Position numbers and translations under genes: made by a program
Shown: positions 61,514 to 64,000 of the stretch, piece after piece
How positions within the stretch are numbered: the stretch's first letter is position 1
Layout of the letters: the number at the start of each line of letters is the position of its first letter
From: JAJYIV01 sp964499955
GTDB lineage: Bacteria > Patescibacteriota > Patescibacteriia > UBA9934 > GWF2-40-263
Length of the DNA: 64,000 nt
Direction of reading: 5' to 3'
NCBI GenBank assembly: GCA_964499955.1
Contig: CAZCMI010000002.1
Coordinates: 1 to 64,000, forward strand
The notes under the pieces: generated by a model
Database searches by the model: none
What the model was told of the DNA's origin: nothing
The model's input: only the letters and a program-made list of their open reading frames with translations

Positions 61514-64000
61514 ATGCGTTTTCGGTTCGTTCGCGCGTTTTTTGCTTTCTTAATCACGGCCTTCGCCTTGGGGGGCGGGGCTGTTTCGGCGTTTGCGGCA
61601 ACCGTCACGTCCGCCAACATCTTTCTCAGTACACAGCAAGCAGGACAGGCGGCGAATTATACCTTCGTCTTCACGACGCCTTCGGGCGCGGACGAAGGGG
61701 ACACAATCCAGTTGATCTTCAACGATTCGTTCGGCAGCGCTCCCGGTCCCATCACGGGAGATGACGTAGACGTTTCCGTTGGAGGAAGTCCGCTTATAAC
61801 TGCGACATCTACCTGTGGGGGGTTGGAGCAGGTGGGCATATTTATCACGCCGAATGTTCTCACGGTGGAGATTTGTGTTGGTAACGGCGGCGCCATTGCG
61901 CCGGGCAGCGAGGTGGCCATCCGCATTGGCACGCATGCCGTAGATTTCGGCACCGGTTTGAACCAACTCATCAATCCGTCCACCCCTGGCAACTATTACG
62001 TCGCCCTGGACGGCACGTTCGGCGACAGTGGGACGTATATTCTCACCATCGGCGGGGATGACGGTGTGTCCGTGTCCGCCACGGTGACAGGCAATGAACC
62101 ACCCCCCGTCGGTTGTCCGCCGAATTGCGGTGGTGGAGGCCCGCCCCCGGAACCGCCGCCCCCGGATACGACCCCTCCCATCATTTCCAACGTCGTCGTT
62201 TCGAACGTCACCGCCACGTCCGCCCAGCTTTCCTTTACGACCAGCCAACCCGCCCGTTCCGACATCCAGTACGGCACGAGCACCGCGTACGGCCAAACCT
62301 ACGCGGAAACCGGTTTTACCGAATCCCACAGCGTTCCGTTGGTCGGATTGCTGGAAGGGACGACCTACCACGTCCACATCACCGCCACCAACTTCAACGG
62401 CTACAGCGGGGTGAGCGGCGACTTCACGTTCACCACGTTGGACGAAACCCCGCCGGTCCTTTCGGAGATCGTCGTAACGGACATTACGGAAACGTCCGCC
62501 CGCGTGACGTGGACGACGAACGAACCCGCCACGTCGGCGGTGGATTTCGACACAAGCGACGCCTACGGCCAAACCGTTTCCTCCGGCGCGCTGGTGACCG
62601 CGCACGACGTGCTGCTCACCGGGCTCACGCATTCCACGCTCTACCACTTCCGCGTCCGTTCCAGCGACGCCGCGTCCAACGAAACCGTTTCGGCGGACGG
62701 AACGTTCAACACGACGGCGAACCTGCCGCCGGGCAACGTGGCCAACCTTGCGGCCGTGGCGGGGAACCAGCGTGTGTCGTTGGCGTGGACAAACCCGCCG
62801 GACGCCGATTTGGAAGCCGTGCGCGTGGTGGCCTGCACGGGCGGTCCGCCGTCCGGTCCGTTGGATACCGAAGGATGCGCGGTGGTCTTCGACGCCTTGG
62901 GCGAAGCGTTCGAGCATGAAGGCCTGACCAACGGCACCGCCTATCATTACGGCGTGTTCGCGCGCGACGCAGCCGACCAGTATGCGTCCGGCGCTTTGGC
63001 CCAGGCCACTCCCATGGGCCCCGACTTGCCGCCGGGTTCGGTGACCGGCCTGTCTATTGCCCCGGGAAACCAGCAGCTCACGTTGTCATGGACGAATCCG
63101 TTGGACGAAGACCTGGCTGCCATTCGCGTCGTCGTCTGTACGGCCGGGTTCCCGCCCGATCCGGTGAACGCGCCCGGGTGTTCCGTCGCCTTCACGGGAT
63201 TGGACACGTCCTTCGCGCATAGCGGGTTGGTGAACGACCAAACGTACTATTACGGCGTGTACGCCATGGATGTGGCCGGCCAATTCTCCGGTGGTGCCTT
63301 CGGGTCCGGCACGCCCAGGGAATTCATCGTGGACGAACCGCCCCCGCCGGTTTCGGCGTTTACGGCCGCTTCGGGGGACGGCGAAGTACGCCTTTCTTGG
63401 ATCAATCCCACGGACGAAGACCTGGAAGCCGTGCGCCTCATTTCCTGCACGGGCCGGTTTCCCGGTTCTCCCGCGGACGTGGGCGGGCCGTGCGTCCTGC
63501 TGTTCGACGGATTCGGCACCGCGTACATCCACGCGGGACTCACGAACGGCCAAACGTATTATTACGGCATCTACGCCCGCGACGCCGCCAGCCAGTATTC
63601 CACGGGCGCGTTCCGTTCCGCCGTGCCGTCGGCCTTGGCGCCCGTCTGCGGCGACAACATGTGCAACGGGGACGAAACGGCGTTTTCCTGCCCGTTGGAC
63701 TGTGGCGCGCCGCCCATCATGTGCGGCAACAATATCTGCGAATTGGGTGAGACGGCGCAATCCTGCCCCGCGGACTGCGGCTTCATCCCCACCTGCGGCA
63801 ATGCCATGTGCGAAGAAGGGGAAACGGCCCTGACCTGTCCGTCGGACTGCGCGGCGGAACTACCCCCACCCACTACCGTGGAGCCGGACCACCGGGTGGA
63901 TTTGTCCGACACCCGCATGTCCGTGGCCGAGAGGACCGTCCTGCAACCACCGTTCGACGGCGGATTCGACCTGCTCACCGGCACGCCCGGCGTGTTCGAA
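61514..64000 (+). CDS. Large secreted fibronectin-III repeat protein with Cys-rich repeats (partial, runs off the edge)
   Basis: From ATG 61514 the frame stays open for 829 codons to the window end. A signal peptide is followed by an N-terminal beta domain and a Pro-rich linker (PPPEPPPPDTTPP). About five fibronectin-III-like repeats follow; examples are TSAQLSFTTSQPARSDIQYG and QRVSLAWTNPPDADLEAVRV. Three tandem Cys-rich repeats then read CGDNMCNGDETAFSCPLDCG, CGNNICELGETAQSCPADCG and CGNAMCEEGETALTCPSDCA. It is probably an extracellular adhesin. AGGAGG lies 4 bases before ATG. Confidence 0.85.
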   Translation, partial: MRFRFVRAFFAFLITAFALGGGAVSAFAATVTSANIFLSTQQAGQAANYTFVFTTPSGADEGDTIQLIFNDSFGSAPGPITGDDVDVSVGGSPLITATSTCGGLEQVGIFITPNVLTVEICVGNGGAIAPGSEVAIRIGTHAVDFGTGLNQLINPSTPGNYYVALDGTFGDSGTYILTIGGDDGVSVSATVTGNEPPPVGCPPNCGGGGPPPEPPPPDTTPPIISNVVVSNVTATSAQLSFTTSQPARSDIQYGTSTAYGQTYAETGFTESHSVPLVGLLEGTTYHVHITATNFNGYSGVSGDFTFTTLDETPPVLSEIVVTDITETSARVTWTTNEPATSAVDFDTSDAYGQTVSSGALVTAHDVLLTGLTHSTLYHFRVRSSDAASNETVSADGTFNTTANLPPGNVANLAAVAGNQRVSLAWTNPPDADLEAVRVVACTGGPPSGPLDTEGCAVVFDALGEAFEHEGLTNGTAYHYGVFARDAADQYASGALAQATPMGPDLPPGSVTGLSIAPGNQQLTLSWTNPLDEDLAAIRVVVCTAGFPPDPVNAPGCSVAFTGLDTSFAHSGLVNDQTYYYGVYAMDVAGQFSGGAFGSGTPREFIVDEPPPPVSAFTAASGDGEVRLSWINPTDEDLEAVRLISCTGRFPGSPADVGGPCVLLFDGFGTAYIHAGLTNGQTYYYGIYARDAASQYSTGAFRSAVPSALAPVCGDNMCNGDETAFSCPLDCGAPPIMCGNNICELGETAQSCPADCGFIPTCGNAMCEEGETALTCPSDCAAELPPPTTVEPDHRVDLSDTRMSVAERTVLQPPFDGGFDLLTGTPGVFE

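Overview
This GC-rich window (roughly 60-65% by eye) looks like part of a chromosome from a Candidate Phyla Radiation (Patescibacteria) bacterium, probably Parcubacteria-like. The lineage call is inference. It rests on a tandem array of eight TrbC/VirB2-type pilin genes, a DUF5652 membrane protein, large secreted repeat proteins, few visible biosynthetic genes, and translation starts that mostly lack Shine-Dalgarno (SD) sites. A run of 10 Ns at 17068-17077 marks a scaffold gap, so this is probably a metagenome-assembled scaffold.

Layout. 1-8.5 kb: end of thymidine kinase, a periplasmic binding protein, ruvB, a PH-domain membrane protein, a SpoIID-like envelope protein, then a flippase/O-antigen-ligase operon. 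8.5-14.7 kb: tRNA-Ser, galU, a solute-binding lipoprotein and the pilin array. 14.7-19.3 kb: an island of unrecognised genes (island A). 19.3-25.2 kb: flavoprotein, ferredoxin, NifU-like and NifS-like proteins, and a CCC1-type transporter. 25.2-37.9 kb: tRNA-Cys, a class A penicillin-binding protein, the dnaN-dnaA / rpmH-rnpA-yidD origin neighbourhood, trigger factor, RNase HII and a LysM/M23 peptidase. 37.8-46.9 kb: comM, lspA, a DksA-like protein, an apparent structured ncRNA beside DnaA boxes, pnp, rpsO and a DsbA-like protein. 46.9-58.6 kb: xerC, tRNAs, TsaC-like protein, a GerMN lipoprotein, a second island of two unrecognised genes (island B), polA, holA, rpsT and rmuC. 58.6-64 kb: two tRNAs, two parS-like sites in an AT-rich gap, then a secreted-protein operon running off the right edge.

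Two gene-start styles coexist. By hand count about 54 of 60 resident genes have T immediately before the start codon, and about eleven have a TANNNT-type -10 hexamer ending 8-9 bases before ATG, as expected of leaderless mRNAs. The six intact-start genes of islands A and B have no -1 T. They do have purine-rich SD sites, and the promoters that can be identified are TTGACA-N17 type with 100-190 nt leaders ending in strong intrinsic terminators. Their Glu/Lys codons lean strongly to GAG/AAG. These islands are the best candidates for undescribed transferred systems. The roughly 380-nt RNA at 40.3-40.7 kb is the best candidate for an undescribed RNA.

Several genes work together in chromosome replication and segregation (dnaA, dnaN, holA, polA, xerC, parS), RNA turnover (pnp, rnpA, rnhB) and envelope building (PBP, M23, SpoIID, flippase, ligase, lspA). 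Many lipoproteins and surface proteins fit a host-attached lifestyle.
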